NCBI GenBank assembly: GCA_002338525.1
Contig: DDIM01000006.1
Span: 8,926 to 72,925, forward strand
Reading direction: 5' to 3'
From: Micavibrio sp. UBA1850
GTDB lineage: Bacteria; Pseudomonadota; Alphaproteobacteria; Micavibrionales; Micavibrionaceae
DNA length: 64,000 nucleotides
The position numbers were made by a program, and so were the translations under genes. Numbering within the stretch: the first letter of the stretch is position 1; each line of letters starts with the position of its first letter. Under the pieces are notes generated by a model. That model worked only from the letters and a program-made list of their open reading frames with translations. It was not told where the DNA came from and did no database searches. Below, piece by piece: positions 35,955 to 45,194 of the stretch.

Positions 35955-38459
35955 GTGAGTGCGTCAAATGTTGTAATTGTTGAGTCGCCTTCAAAGGCAA
36001 AAACAATCAATAAATATCTTGGAAGTGACTATAAGGTTCTCGCTTCTATGGGGCATGTAAGAGATTTACCATCAAAAGATGGCTCAGTTGCCCCGGACGA
36101 AGATTTTGCCATGAAGTGGGAGGTCAGTGCCCGCGGTAAAAAAACGATGAAAGAAATTTCAGATGCCGTAAAAGGCGCAGACACTCTTTATCTCGCGATG
36201 GACCCGGATCGCGAGGGAGAGGCGATTGCATGGCACGTTCATGACTTGTTAGAAAAGAAGAAATTATTAAAAGACAAAGCCGTACACCGCGTTGCTTTTA
36301 ACCAGATCACGAAAAAAGCCGTTAATGAAGCCTTTGAAAAGGCGCGTGACGTTGATGCGTCATTGGTCGAAGCCTATCTTGCCCGCCGTGCGTTGGACTA
36401 TCTGGTTGGGTTTAACTTGTCGCCTGTTCTATGGCGCAAATTACCAGGTTCAAAATCAGCAGGTCGTGTGCAGTCTGTTGCGCTACGCCTAATATGTGAG
36501 CGCGAGTCTGAAATTGAAAAATTTATCGTTGATGAATATTGGTCAGTAGAAGCCCAGCTTCAAACATCGTCAGGTGCACCATTTTTGGCGCGCTTGACAC
36601 ACTTGGCCGGTAATAAGCTTGATAAGCTTGATATCACGAATGAAGCAGACGCAAAGGCAGCTGTCGAAAGAATTAAAAACAAGTCATTATCAGTTCAAAG
36701 CGTTACCAAAAAACAAACACAGCGCAAGCCATCTCCACCGTTTATTACATCGACATTGCAACAAGAGGCATCCAGAAAACTGAGAATGTCTGCCAGCCAG
36801 ACGATGCGTATTGCGCAACAATTGTACGAAGGTGTTAGTCTTGGTGGTGAAACCGTTGGTTTGATCACATATATGAGAACGGACGGCATCACGCTCTCAG
36901 GTGAAGCAATTGCGCAAGCCAGACAGGTCATTGGTAAAGAGTATGGCGATAATTATTTGCCAGAGTCTCCGCGCGCCTACAAAAGTAAGGCTAAAAACGC
37001 ACAAGAGGCACACGAAGCCATTCGTCCAACAGATTTGTCTATCACGCCTAAGCAAGCACGCAAATTTTTAGATAAAGATCAGTTTGCGCTCTATGAGCTT
37101 ATCTGGAAGCGGACAATTGCGTGCCAAATGGAAAATGCAATCATGGATCAGGTCAGCGCCGATATCTCTGATGGAACAGATGATGTTGTTTTGCGTGCGA
37201 CAGGATCGACTGTAAAATTTGATGGATTTTTAACGCTTTATATCGAGAGTAACGATAATGAGGACGATGTAAAGTCAGCTGACGATGCGGATCGTCGTTT
37301 GCCGCCATTAATCGAAAATGACCCGTTAAAGACACTGTCTGTTACCCCTAATCAGCACTTCACGCAACCACCACCACGCTACACGGAGGCGTCATTAGTG
37401 AAGATTATGGAGGAAAAGGGGATTGGTCGTCCATCAACATATGCCTCTATTCTTCAAGTATTAAGAGACCGAAGCTATGTGAAAATGGATGCGCGCCGAT
37501 TTGTGCCAGAAGATCGTGGGCGTATTGTAACGGAATTTTTGAAACGCTTCTTCTCACGCTATGTCGATTATGATTTTACGGCGAATATGGAGCAGCAATT
37601 AGATGCGATCACCGAAGGCGAAGTGTCATGGAAGGATACCCTAAATTTGTTTTGGGTGGACTTTAAACGCGCGGTTGATGAAACAAAAGAGCTTCGCATT
37701 ACAGAAGTGATTGATCATTTGAATGATGAATTGGCGATGCACTTCTTTCCTGTTTCAAAAGACAATCCAGAGCCTCGAAAATGCCCATCTTGTGACACGG
37801 GAGTTCTCTCATTAAAGCTCTCTAAAAATGGTGCTTTCATCGGATGTAACAATTATCCTGAGTGTAAGGAGACGCGTCCGCTGTCTGTACAGGACGGAAG
37901 CGAGCCTGCACGTGTAGAGCCTTCGGAGCTAGGCGTTCATCCAGATACGGGACGGGCTGTATTTCTGAAATTAGGCCCGTACGGCCCCTATGTTGAGATG
38001 TCTCCAGAAGAAGGCACGAAAGACAAGCCTAAGCGCCAAGGGTTGCCAAAGGGCATGGAGATGGCTGACGTGACATTAGAGGGTGCGGTAAAGCTTCTCG
38101 AGTTGCCTCGTGATGTCGGTCTTCACCCAGAAACGCAAAAAATGATTACAGCCGGTGTTGGTCGTTTTGGCCCCTTTGTGAAACACAACAACGTTTTTGT
38201 GTCTATCCCGAAAAGCTCGGGCGAGGATGTGTTGACGATTGGTATCAACCGAGCGGTTGATCTTATTGCACAGCATGCAATTAAAAAGGCAGCAAAAGAA
38301 GCGGCAAAAGAAGCAGCAGGAGACGACGCAAAAGCCGACACGAAGAAAAAGGCGCCTGCGAAGAAGAAGTCAACGACTAAGAAAAAGACTCCTGCGAAAA
38401 AGACTCCTGCGAAAAAGACTCCTGCGAAAAAGAAAACTACAACAAAGAAAAAGGCCTAA
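35955..38459 (+). CDS. topA: DNA topoisomerase I
   Basis: The 834-residue type IA enzyme relaxes negative supercoils. The start is GTG with AAGGAAG about 10 bases upstream. A Toprim domain (IVESPSKAKTINKYLG; DPDREGEAIAWH) precedes the catalytic core, with Tyr306 in LITYMRTDG. One C4 zinc ribbon (CPSC ... CNNYPEC) lies near residue 615, followed by repeat domains. The last 60 residues are Lys/Ala/Pro/Thr-rich, like histone H1, with KTPAK repeated three times. rnr follows directly after the stop. Confidence 0.96.
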   Translation: MSASNVVIVESPSKAKTINKYLGSDYKVLASMGHVRDLPSKDGSVAPDEDFAMKWEVSARGKKTMKEISDAVKGADTLYLAMDPDREGEAIAWHVHDLLEKKKLLKDKAVHRVAFNQITKKAVNEAFEKARDVDASLVEAYLARRALDYLVGFNLSPVLWRKLPGSKSAGRVQSVALRLICERESEIEKFIVDEYWSVEAQLQTSSGAPFLARLTHLAGNKLDKLDITNEADAKAAVERIKNKSLSVQSVTKKQTQRKPSPPFITSTLQQEASRKLRMSASQTMRIAQQLYEGVSLGGETVGLITYMRTDGITLSGEAIAQARQVIGKEYGDNYLPESPRAYKSKAKNAQEAHEAIRPTDLSITPKQARKFLDKDQFALYELIWKRTIACQMENAIMDQVSADISDGTDDVVLRATGSTVKFDGFLTLYIESNDNEDDVKSADDADRRLPPLIENDPLKTLSVTPNQHFTQPPPRYTEASLVKIMEEKGIGRPSTYASILQVLRDRSYVKMDARRFVPEDRGRIVTEFLKRFFSRYVDYDFTANMEQQLDAITEGEVSWKDTLNLFWVDFKRAVDETKELRITEVIDHLNDELAMHFFPVSKDNPEPRKCPSCDTGVLSLKLSKNGAFIGCNNYPECKETRPLSVQDGSEPARVEPSELGVHPDTGRAVFLKLGPYGPYVEMSPEEGTKDKPKRQGLPKGMEMADVTLEGAVKLLELPRDVGLHPETQKMITAGVGRFGPFVKHNNVFVSIPKSSGEDVLTIGINRAVDLIAQHAIKKAAKEAAKEAAGDDAKADTKKKAPAKKKSTTKKKTPAKKTPAKKTPAKKKTTTKKKA
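38385..38429 (+). repeat. Three perfect 15-bp tandem repeats in the topA tail
   Basis: The unit AAGACTCCTGCGAAA occurs three times in succession and encodes K-T-P-A-K. Unit number may vary between strains by slippage without breaking the frame. Confidence 0.95.
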
Positions 38460-40742
38460 ATGCCCATACCTTCACAAGACGACCTTCTCGACTACATAAA
38501 AGCGATAAAAGAACCTGTTTCGAAGCGAGACCTTGTGAAAGCCTTTGGTGTGAAGGGTGATGAAAGACGCCCGTTCAAGGCGTTATTGTCACAACTAGAA
38601 AAGGCAGGGTTAGTGATACGCCAGCCGGGTCAGATGTATAACATTCCCGAAGGCTTGCCGGCTGTGACAATCATCGAAGTTGTAGCACTAACTAAAGAAG
38701 GGGATGTGCTGGCTGAGCCTGTTGAGGGCGCGCAAAGCGTGGGAAAGCCTCGAATAGAGGTGCTTCATGATAGTAAAAAAGGCGCCGCTCTTGGTATAGG
38801 GGATCGTGCGTTGGCGCGTCTCACGCGAGATGGAAATGACGGGTATAGAGCCCGCGTTATAAAGCGTATTGAAAAATCCAAAGTCAAAACCATTATGGGT
38901 TTGGTAGTGCGTCAGGCTAAAAACTGTGTGCTTCGTCCAACAGACAAGCGTGCCCGTCATGATTTTGACATTCACCAAACTGACTTAAACGGCGCCAAAG
39001 ACGGCGACTTTGCAATTGCTGAATTGCTCCCATCACGGGGTATGAAAAACAAGCGTGTAAAAATCATTAAAATTTTGGGGCAAGAAAATGACCCAAGCGC
39101 AATTTCGCTTATTTCTCTTGCAGAAAATGATTTGCGGGTTGAATTTCCTCAATCTGTGATAAAAGAGACCGAAGGCATGACGGTGCCTGATCTTGGCAAG
39201 CGTGAAGATTTGCGTGATATGCCTTTGGTTACAATTGATGGCGCAGATTCTCGAGATTTTGATGACGCTGTGTTTGCGGAAAAGACAAGCGATGGGTTTC
39301 ATTTGGTTGTTGCGATTGCCGATGTTGCCTATTATGTGAGGCCGGGCTCAGCATTGGATAAAGAGGCGTGGACACGCGGAAACTCGACATATTTCCCCGA
39401 TCGTGTTCTACCGATGTTGCCAGAGGCGCTTTCAAATGTCTTGTGTTCTCTTATGCCTCACGTCGAGCGTGCCTGTATGGCTATTCATATGTGGATCGAC
39501 GACAAGGGCGCGTTAAAGGATCATAAGGTGACGCGCGGGCTCATGAGATCGCATGCACGGCTCACGTATGAACAGGTGCAAGCCGCGCATGATGGGCAGG
39601 TTGATGATGTGACTGACACATTAATGGATGATGTCATAAACCCGTTATATGATGCTTATAAAGTTTTGTTAAAGGCACGTCAGAGGCGCGGGGCATTAGA
39701 CCTTGATATGCCAGAGCGCCAAATCCTGATTGATGATAAAGGGATCATGACGGGGGTTAAGCCTCGCTCGCGTGTGGACAGCCACAAATTGATCGAAGAG
39801 TTTATGGTGCTTGCCAATGTGGCCGCTGCGACCGCACTAGAGGCTAAGCGAGCCCCTTGCATGTACCGTGTGCATGACACACCCAAATCTGAAAAGCTTG
39901 ATTATTCTCGTGACTTCTTAGAGAGTTTTGGTCTGACCCTGCCGCCGACTGTCTCTCAACCAAAACAACTTAATCATCTTCTGACGAAAGCCAAAGAGCA
40001 TGAATACTCTCACTTAATCAGTGAGATGATTTTAAGAACACAGTCTCAAGCGATTTACTCTCCGCAAAATATTGGGCATTTTGGATTGGCGTTAGAGCGT
40101 TATGCCCACTTCACATCACCCATCCGCCGTTATGCGGATCTCATCGTGCATAGAAGCCTCATTCGCGCCTATGGTTTAGGTGAAGGTGGGTTAAGCGACG
40201 GAGAGGTTGCGCGTATTGAGGATACAGCAGAACATATTTCAACGACCGAGCGTGCCTCTGCAAACGCAGAGCGAAGCGCCGTTGACCGTTTTACCGCGTC
40301 CTTTTTGGAAAGCAAGGTTGGGGCGCAATTTTCTGGGCGCATTAGCGGCGTTGCGAAGTTCGGGTTATTTATCCGTCTTGATGAAACAGGGGCAGACGGG
40401 CTTGTGCCTGTCAGAACGCTGGGAAGTGATTATTTCGTACACGATGAAGAAGAACACGCCCTGATCGGGAGAAAAAGCAAAAAAGTCTACCGCCTCGGCG
40501 CGCCGGTGACGATCGTTGTGCGAGAAGCTGATATGATGACGGGAAGCACAATCTTTGAGATTATCAATGATAAAAACGGCGCCGATATTGAAGGGTTTGA
40601 AAGTAAGAACAAGCGCTCTCGTGTTGGGCGAAAAAAACCACCCAAGATGAGCGGTAAAGATAAATCGTTTAAGAAGGAGAAAGCGGGCGTAAAAAAGCCG
40701 TTTAAAGGAAAGAAAAAAGGCGCACCGAAAAAGAAACGCTAG
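38460..40742 (+). CDS. rnr: Ribonuclease R
   Basis: The 760-residue processive 3'-5' exoribonuclease degrades structured RNA. An N-terminal winged-helix domain, two cold-shock-like domains, the RNB domain with the metal-binding IDGADSRDFDDAVFA motif (about residues 258-272) and an S1 domain (about 620-700) appear in order. The C-terminus is Lys-rich. The start codon abuts the topA stop, so translation is coupled. Confidence 0.96.
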   Translation: MPIPSQDDLLDYIKAIKEPVSKRDLVKAFGVKGDERRPFKALLSQLEKAGLVIRQPGQMYNIPEGLPAVTIIEVVALTKEGDVLAEPVEGAQSVGKPRIEVLHDSKKGAALGIGDRALARLTRDGNDGYRARVIKRIEKSKVKTIMGLVVRQAKNCVLRPTDKRARHDFDIHQTDLNGAKDGDFAIAELLPSRGMKNKRVKIIKILGQENDPSAISLISLAENDLRVEFPQSVIKETEGMTVPDLGKREDLRDMPLVTIDGADSRDFDDAVFAEKTSDGFHLVVAIADVAYYVRPGSALDKEAWTRGNSTYFPDRVLPMLPEALSNVLCSLMPHVERACMAIHMWIDDKGALKDHKVTRGLMRSHARLTYEQVQAAHDGQVDDVTDTLMDDVINPLYDAYKVLLKARQRRGALDLDMPERQILIDDKGIMTGVKPRSRVDSHKLIEEFMVLANVAAATALEAKRAPCMYRVHDTPKSEKLDYSRDFLESFGLTLPPTVSQPKQLNHLLTKAKEHEYSHLISEMILRTQSQAIYSPQNIGHFGLALERYAHFTSPIRRYADLIVHRSLIRAYGLGEGGLSDGEVARIEDTAEHISTTERASANAERSAVDRFTASFLESKVGAQFSGRISGVAKFGLFIRLDETGADGLVPVRTLGSDYFVHDEEEHALIGRKSKKVYRLGAPVTIVVREADMMTGSTIFEIINDKNGADIEGFESKNKRSRVGRKKPPKMSGKDKSFKKEKAGVKKPFKGKKKGAPKKKR

Positions 40743-40758
40743 TCTTGCACGCTTTTGC

Positions 40759-40786
40759 TTGACATTATTTGAAAAAAAGTTATTTT
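40759..40786 (+). promoter_or_regulatory. Promoter of rpmG
   Basis: TTGACA (40759-40764) and TATTTT (40781-40786) are 16 bases apart. They lie between the rnr stop and rpmG, so the ribosomal protein gene has its own transcript. Confidence 0.6.
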
Positions 40787-40830
40787 CTGCACTCGTTTCT
40801 ATAAGAATTGAAAGATTAAAGGTTTTAACA

Positions 40831-41058
40831 ATGGCTAAAAAAGGTCCAATTACAAAGATTCGCTTGGTAAGCACAGGTAAAAATGTGAAAGGCGAGCCAA
40901 CAGGTTACACATATTATATTTCTAAAAACCCACGTAATATCACGGAAAAAATGAAATTCCGTAAATATGACCCTCGTGCGGTGCACCCTGATACAGGTAA
41001 AGTTGGATGTCACGTTTCTTTCGAAGAAAAGAAAATGCCTCCACATAAGAAAAACTAA
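40831..41058 (+). CDS. rpmG: Ribosomal protein bL33 (extended form)
   Basis: The 75-residue protein has the L33 signatures KIRLVST, YYISKNPRNITEKMKFRKYDP and HVSFEEKKM. The start MAKKGPITK at 40831 fits the family; the longer frame begins in the promoter. Most alphaproteobacterial L33 proteins have about 55 residues. Here two short insertions (near residues 16-24 and 51-59) and a basic tail add about 20. The Cys-pair zinc site of Cys-type L33 is absent (one Cys only). Confidence 0.92.
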   Translation: MAKKGPITKIRLVSTGKNVKGEPTGYTYYISKNPRNITEKMKFRKYDPRAVHPDTGKVGCHVSFEEKKMPPHKKN

Positions 41059-41083
41059 TATCGTTTTATATTTTCTAGAATTT

Positions 41084-41111
41084 AAAAGCCTCTGTTTCAG
41101 GGGCTTTTTTT
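41084..41111 (+). terminator. Rho-independent terminator of rpmG
   Basis: AAAAGCCTCTG pairs with CAGGGGCTTTT (one G-T wobble) around a TTT loop, and the T run continues. It lies 25 bases after the rpmG stop. Confidence 0.88.
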
Positions 41112-41189
41112 ATATGCGCGTAAAATACATCAAATTTTAACTAAGCTTTGATATCCTCTTAAATTAGAGGTTTTTAATGGGGGTTTATA

Positions 41190-41609
41190 ATGGAATTATT
41201 TAAATTGTTGCTTGTTCCTAGTTTATTATGCGGTGTATCCGCATTTATATTAGGGTTTTTATGGTATCATCCAAAGATCATGGGGGAGAAGTGGCGCTGC
41301 GCGAGGCGTGAGGAGGCTGCGGAGCGCCGTAAATCATACAGCACACTTCCATTTTCATTAAATTTTCTGCTTTGGATTATTGCAGGATTTTTCTATTCAT
41401 TTATCGCAATGACATTTGAAGTGAGGGATTTTAACGACTTAATTGCACTATCTTGTCTGCTGTGGGTTGGGTTTGCGATGCCGCCTGTGGTCATGGGAGC
41501 CTTTTACATTGGTGCTCCTTTCAAGGCGGCGGCAATCGATAGTGGGTATCAACTTGCAGGATATTATTTATTTGCCGTTGTCTATTACGGCTCAATTGCG
41601 ATTATTTAA
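41190..41609 (+). CDS. DUF1761-like small membrane protein
   Basis: The 139-residue protein has four hydrophobic segments. The first ends in GFLWYHPKIMGEKW, the signature at the start of DUF1761 proteins, whose function is unknown. GGGGG lies 9 bases ahead of the ATG. The gene overlaps the 3' end of msrA on the other strand by 8 bases. Confidence 0.7.
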   Translation: MELFKLLLVPSLLCGVSAFILGFLWYHPKIMGEKWRCARREEAAERRKSYSTLPFSLNFLLWIIAGFFYSFIAMTFEVRDFNDLIALSCLLWVGFAMPPVVMGAFYIGAPFKAAAIDSGYQLAGYYLFAVVYYGSIAII

Positions 41610-42249
41610 AAGTCTCTCGGTCTTCTTTAAGTAGAACACGAATATGGGTTTTGCCCTGCGTCTCTTCGTACTTCTCGTAGTATTGCTGGTGGTAGTCTTC
41701 TGCTAGCCAAAATTTATGATCTTGAGCGCTTTGTAGGGTTGTGACAATCGGTGTGTCGTCATAATAATCTGACGCATTGACCTCTTTAATGGCCTCTTCG
41801 GCGGCTTGTTTTTCTTCCTCCGAGCTGTAGAAGATGGCGGACCGATACTGTGTCCCAACGTCGACCCCTTGACGGTTAAGCTGTGTCGCGTCATGTCCTT
41901 TTGTTAGAAAGAAAATAACGAGATCTTTATAGGAGATGATGTCTGGGTCATATGTGATGGCGACGACTTCTGCGTGTCCCGTGTTACCTGTGGTGACTTG
42001 CTCGTATGTAGGCATCTCAACGTGACCGCCCTGATAGCCTGATGCAGTGAAGACAACGCCTTCCAATGCTCTAACCTGACTTTCCAAACACCAAAAGCAC
42101 CCGCCGCCTAAATAGGCGGTAGGGAGGTTGTCGGGATTTTGCGTTTTAATGGTTGAGCTTAATGGCATGCTGGCTCCTTTTTTTGTAATTGTAGTGTATA
42201 TAAAAACAGCTGTGACGGATAAAATGGCAACTAAAATAATTTTCATCAT
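41602..42249 (-). CDS. msrA: Peptide methionine-S-sulfoxide reductase MsrA, membrane-anchored or exported
   Basis: The 215-residue protein reduces Met-S-sulfoxide in oxidised proteins. The catalytic GGCFWC motif is at about residues 49-54, followed by SGYQGGH and the GHAEVV region. An N-terminal hydrophobic segment (residues 4-20) is absent from cytoplasmic MsrA and suggests a periplasmic location as a tethered or secreted enzyme. With the exported Ni-SOD at 16 kb it suggests a periplasmic oxidative defence. Confidence 0.94.
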   Translation of the reverse strand: MMKIILVAILSVTAVFIYTTITKKGASMPLSSTIKTQNPDNLPTAYLGGGCFWCLESQVRALEGVVFTASGYQGGHVEMPTYEQVTTGNTGHAEVVAITYDPDIISYKDLVIFFLTKGHDATQLNRQGVDVGTQYRSAIFYSSEEEKQAAEEAIKEVNASDYYDDTPIVTTLQSAQDHKFWLAEDYHQQYYEKYEETQGKTHIRVLLKEDRETFK

Positions 42250-42295
42250 GTATAAGTATATCTCCTTATAGAATTATTCGTCTAAGCTGGGTAAA

Positions 42296-43000
42296 ATGTT
42301 ACATATGGATATAATTAAGAAAAAATCACCTAACTTCAATGACCGTGTCGGCGACGCTAAGCCTGACTACATCGTTCTACACTATACCGGTACAAAAGAC
42401 GCACAGGAGGCTTGTGAGGCGTATATGGACAGCAGCGTGGCGCTAAGTCCGCATTATATGGTTGATGTCGATGGTACGATTACACAATTTGTAGATGAAG
42501 ACAAAAGGGCGTGGCATGCAGGCAAATCGTCTTGGGGTGGATGCGAAGATATGAACTCAGCCTCTATCGGCATTGAAATTGTTAATGGTGGACACGCCCA
42601 CGGCCTTCCCGAATATCCAGCAGACCAAATTGAGGCGTTAATTACATTATGTAAGGATGTAATTGCGCGTCACGATATACCCCCTCTTAATATCTTGGGG
42701 CATTCCGACATATCAACGGGGCGAAAAGTTGACCCAGGCGAAAATTTTCCATGGGAATATTTAGCGGATAATGGGGTTGGGTTTTGGCCGCACCCTGATG
42801 AAGATGATTATAAAGCCAATATCGGCGTGCGTTCAGGCCTGTTGGGGTTAGGTTATTCGTCTCAGTGCGAGGATGTTGTCCTGATTAGAGAGTTTCAGCG
42901 CCGATATCAACCTGAAATCTTCCATAAAAATGCAACCAATGTCGTTTGTGAATATACGCATGCATTGGTAAATGCGCTTTTGCGAGAAAAACATAGATAA
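42296..43000 (+). CDS. N-acetylmuramoyl-L-alanine amidase (AmpD/AmiD type)
   Basis: The 234-residue amidase_2 protein cuts the muramyl-peptide bond in murein fragments. Zinc ligands are seen in IVLHYTGT (His) and ILGHSDISTGRKVDPG (His and Asp), with the Glu in SIGIEIVNGG. The C-terminal part (about 175-230) looks like a peptidoglycan-binding helical domain. No signal peptide is seen, which favours a cytoplasmic, AmpD-like recycling role. The start could also be the second ATG at 42305. rnpB follows. Confidence 0.87.
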   Translation: MLHMDIIKKKSPNFNDRVGDAKPDYIVLHYTGTKDAQEACEAYMDSSVALSPHYMVDVDGTITQFVDEDKRAWHAGKSSWGGCEDMNSASIGIEIVNGGHAHGLPEYPADQIEALITLCKDVIARHDIPPLNILGHSDISTGRKVDPGENFPWEYLADNGVGFWPHPDEDDYKANIGVRSGLLGLGYSSQCEDVVLIREFQRRYQPEIFHKNATNVVCEYTHALVNALLREKHR

Positions 43001-43006
43001 GTTTTT

Positions 43007-43012
43007 TATAAT
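43007..43012 (+). promoter_or_regulatory. -10 element of the probable rnpB promoter
   Basis: TATAAT lies 9 bases before the expected 5' end of RNase P RNA and just after the amidase stop. No convincing -35 element is at the right distance. Confidence 0.45.
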
Positions 43013-43020
43013 TTGGCATA

Positions 43021-43365
<345 letters not shown>

Positions 43366-43371
43366 ATTTTA

Positions 43372-43599
43372 TTATTTTGAGAGGTTTGCGTAAACAAACG
43401 CCTCATCACGGCGCGCCCATAAAATTTGGTTTGCAGCATTTCCATCTTCAATAGATTGCTTTTGCTCTTCGCTCATGCTGGCGTTAGAGTTTGTCAGCTT
43501 TGCCGCTAAAAATGATGCAGAAGCGCTCGTTCCTTCAGCGACTTTTTGTGAAAGCGTATCTTCGTCCATGCCGAAAAATTTGTGATCAGTAAAATCCAT
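43372..43599 (-). CDS. Small hypothetical protein, 75 residues
   Basis: I do not recognise this protein. It is acidic at the start (MDFTDHKFFGMDED), rich in Ala, Ser and Asn, and has no membrane helix. AGGAG 7 bases before the ATG is a strong ribosome site, which supports real expression. The stop lies just past the 3' end of rnpB, convergent with it. The 198 bases upstream (43600-43797) hold its promoter and the mraZ control region. Confidence 0.65.
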   Translation of the reverse strand: MDFTDHKFFGMDEDTLSQKVAEGTSASASFLAAKLTNSNASMSEEQKQSIEDGNAANQILWARRDEAFVYANLSK

Positions 43600-43704
43600 T
43601 GTTATCTCCTAATAATTATGAAAAATAAAATTACATAAAAAACTTGGCGATGTCAAGAAAATCTTGTGTGTAGAATTGTTGTAAAATGACTCATTAAATT
43701 GACT

Positions 43705-43729
43705 TCCCATGTAATCCCATGATATCCCA
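43705..43729 (-). promoter_or_regulatory. MraZ operator: three TGGGA boxes with 5-base spacers
   Basis: On the minus strand TGGGA occurs at 43729-43725, 43719-43715 and 43709-43705, in phase every 10 bases. MraZ is known to bind TGGGN repeats separated by 5 bases ahead of its own gene. The array lies 68 bases before mraZ and overlaps a TTGACT -35-like element (43699-43704), which fits autorepression of the cluster. Confidence 0.8.
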
Positions 43730-43797
43730 TATATAGAAAAGGTGCGAAGTCTGCGCCTATTTTTTCTGGGTTAATGAGATAAATTCAAAGGTTTTAC

Positions 43798-44256
43798 GTG
43801 GCGTTATTTTTGGCAACCACACATAATAAAATCGATAAAAAGGGGCGTGTATCGTTACCTGCGCCCTTTCGTGTGCATTTGTCGCGCTCAGAAATTGTGC
43901 TTTTCCCCTCCCCCAAATTTGAATGCCTTGAAGGTGTTGATGTCTCGTTTATGGAGGAGGTAAGCGAGCGTCTTGATCAGTTTGATATGTTTTCAGAGGC
44001 GCAAGATGAAATGGCTATGGCGGTTTTTGGCGAGGCGGTATCTGTAAGTTTGGATGAAAATGGGCGTTTTGTGATGCCGACAAGCTTGGCACCGCATGCG
44101 GGGCTATCTGATCATGCTGTGTTTGTGGGCTTGGGGAAAAAATTCCAAATATGGAATGCGGATGCATTGTCTAAGCGTAAATCTGCTGCGCGCCAATCAG
44201 TCTCGGAGAAGGGGTTGACTATTCCATCTCAGAAAACAGGAGGTGCGCATGAGTGA
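43798..44256 (+). CDS. mraZ: Transcriptional regulator MraZ
   Basis: The 152-residue protein has two SpoVT-AbrB-type half domains, the first with NKIDKKGRVSLPAPFR and the second with LDENGRFVMP (about residue 82). It starts with GTG. It controls the division and cell-wall cluster by binding the repeats just upstream. The last 8 bases overlap rsmH. It is the first gene of a run that reaches ftsA on one strand. Confidence 0.93.
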   Translation: MALFLATTHNKIDKKGRVSLPAPFRVHLSRSEIVLFPSPKFECLEGVDVSFMEEVSERLDQFDMFSEAQDEMAMAVFGEAVSVSLDENGRFVMPTSLAPHAGLSDHAVFVGLGKKFQIWNADALSKRKSAARQSVSEKGLTIPSQKTGGAHE

Positions 44257-45193
44257 TGCGCCACACATTCCCGTAATGTTGGAAGAAGTCTGCGAGCATA
44301 TGAGTTTGCGTGATGGAGGTGTTTACGTTGATGGCACCTTTGGCGCGGGAGGGTACACGCGGGCAATGCTTGATCGTGCTGATTGTCGAGTCATTGCGTT
44401 TGATCGCGACGAAACGGCCATTGAGGCTGCGCAAGATTGGGTTGGAGAATACGGCGATCGCTTAACGCTTGTGCATGGTGCTTTTGGTGATATTGCAGAT
44501 CATCTCGCTCAAATCGGCGTTGCTCATGTCGATGGTGTGGTTATTGATATCGGTGTATCATCGATGCAAATTGATCAGGCTGATCGCGGATTTTCATTTC
44601 GTTTTGATGGGCCGCTTGATATGCGGATGGATACCTCAACAGGTGAGACAGCAGCCGAGCTCATTAATTCCCGTAAAGAAGAAAATATTGCCAATATCAT
44701 TTATCAGTATGGCGAGGAACGTTTGTCACGTCGTATTGCCAAGGCGATCATTAACAAGCGTCCAATTCATACAACTTCTGAGCTGGCTGATTTGGTTCGC
44801 TCTTGTGTGCCGCGTTCTAAAAAGGATGGGATTGACCCTGCAACGCGCACATTCCAAGCGTTAAGAATTGCTGTCAATGATGAGTTGGGCGAGCTTGAGC
44901 GTCTTTTAAAGGCGACGCCTGATTTGCTGGCAGATGGGGGTGCGTTGGTAGTTGTGTCTTTCCATTCGTTAGAGGACAAAATTGTTAAAAACTTTATGCG
45001 TGGAAAAGTAAAGTCTGTTTCTAGACATGAACCCATCATGCCGCATAATGAAAGAAGCGATAACGCTCCCCCCTTATCAATAGTTTCGAGAAAAGCTATT
45101 TTGCCAACAGAAGAAGAAAAAAAGATTAACCCGCGTGCGCGGTCTGCACGCCTTCGCGCTGCCGTCAAATTGATGTCTGAGGGTGATGATTAA
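44249..45193 (+). CDS. rsmH: 16S rRNA (cytosine-1402-N4)-methyltransferase
   Basis: The 314-residue SAM-dependent enzyme modifies C1402 of 16S rRNA. HIPVMLEEV starts the protein, followed by the SAM motif DGTFGAGGYTRAML and DIGVSSMQID. The ATG at 44249 has AGGAGG 5 bases upstream; a GTG at 44243 is the alternative. The C-terminal motif VSFHSLEDKIVKNF is typical. Confidence 0.95.
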   Translation: MSDAPHIPVMLEEVCEHMSLRDGGVYVDGTFGAGGYTRAMLDRADCRVIAFDRDETAIEAAQDWVGEYGDRLTLVHGAFGDIADHLAQIGVAHVDGVVIDIGVSSMQIDQADRGFSFRFDGPLDMRMDTSTGETAAELINSRKEENIANIIYQYGEERLSRRIAKAIINKRPIHTTSELADLVRSCVPRSKKDGIDPATRTFQALRIAVNDELGELERLLKATPDLLADGGALVVVSFHSLEDKIVKNFMRGKVKSVSRHEPIMPHNERSDNAPPLSIVSRKAILPTEEEKKINPRARSARLRAAVKLMSEGDD

Positions 45194-45194
45194 T

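Noticed and set aside
38340..38460. Repeats in the topA tail as a CRISPR-like array
   Set aside because: Units are directly adjacent, lack spacers and are in the coding frame as K-T-P-A-K.
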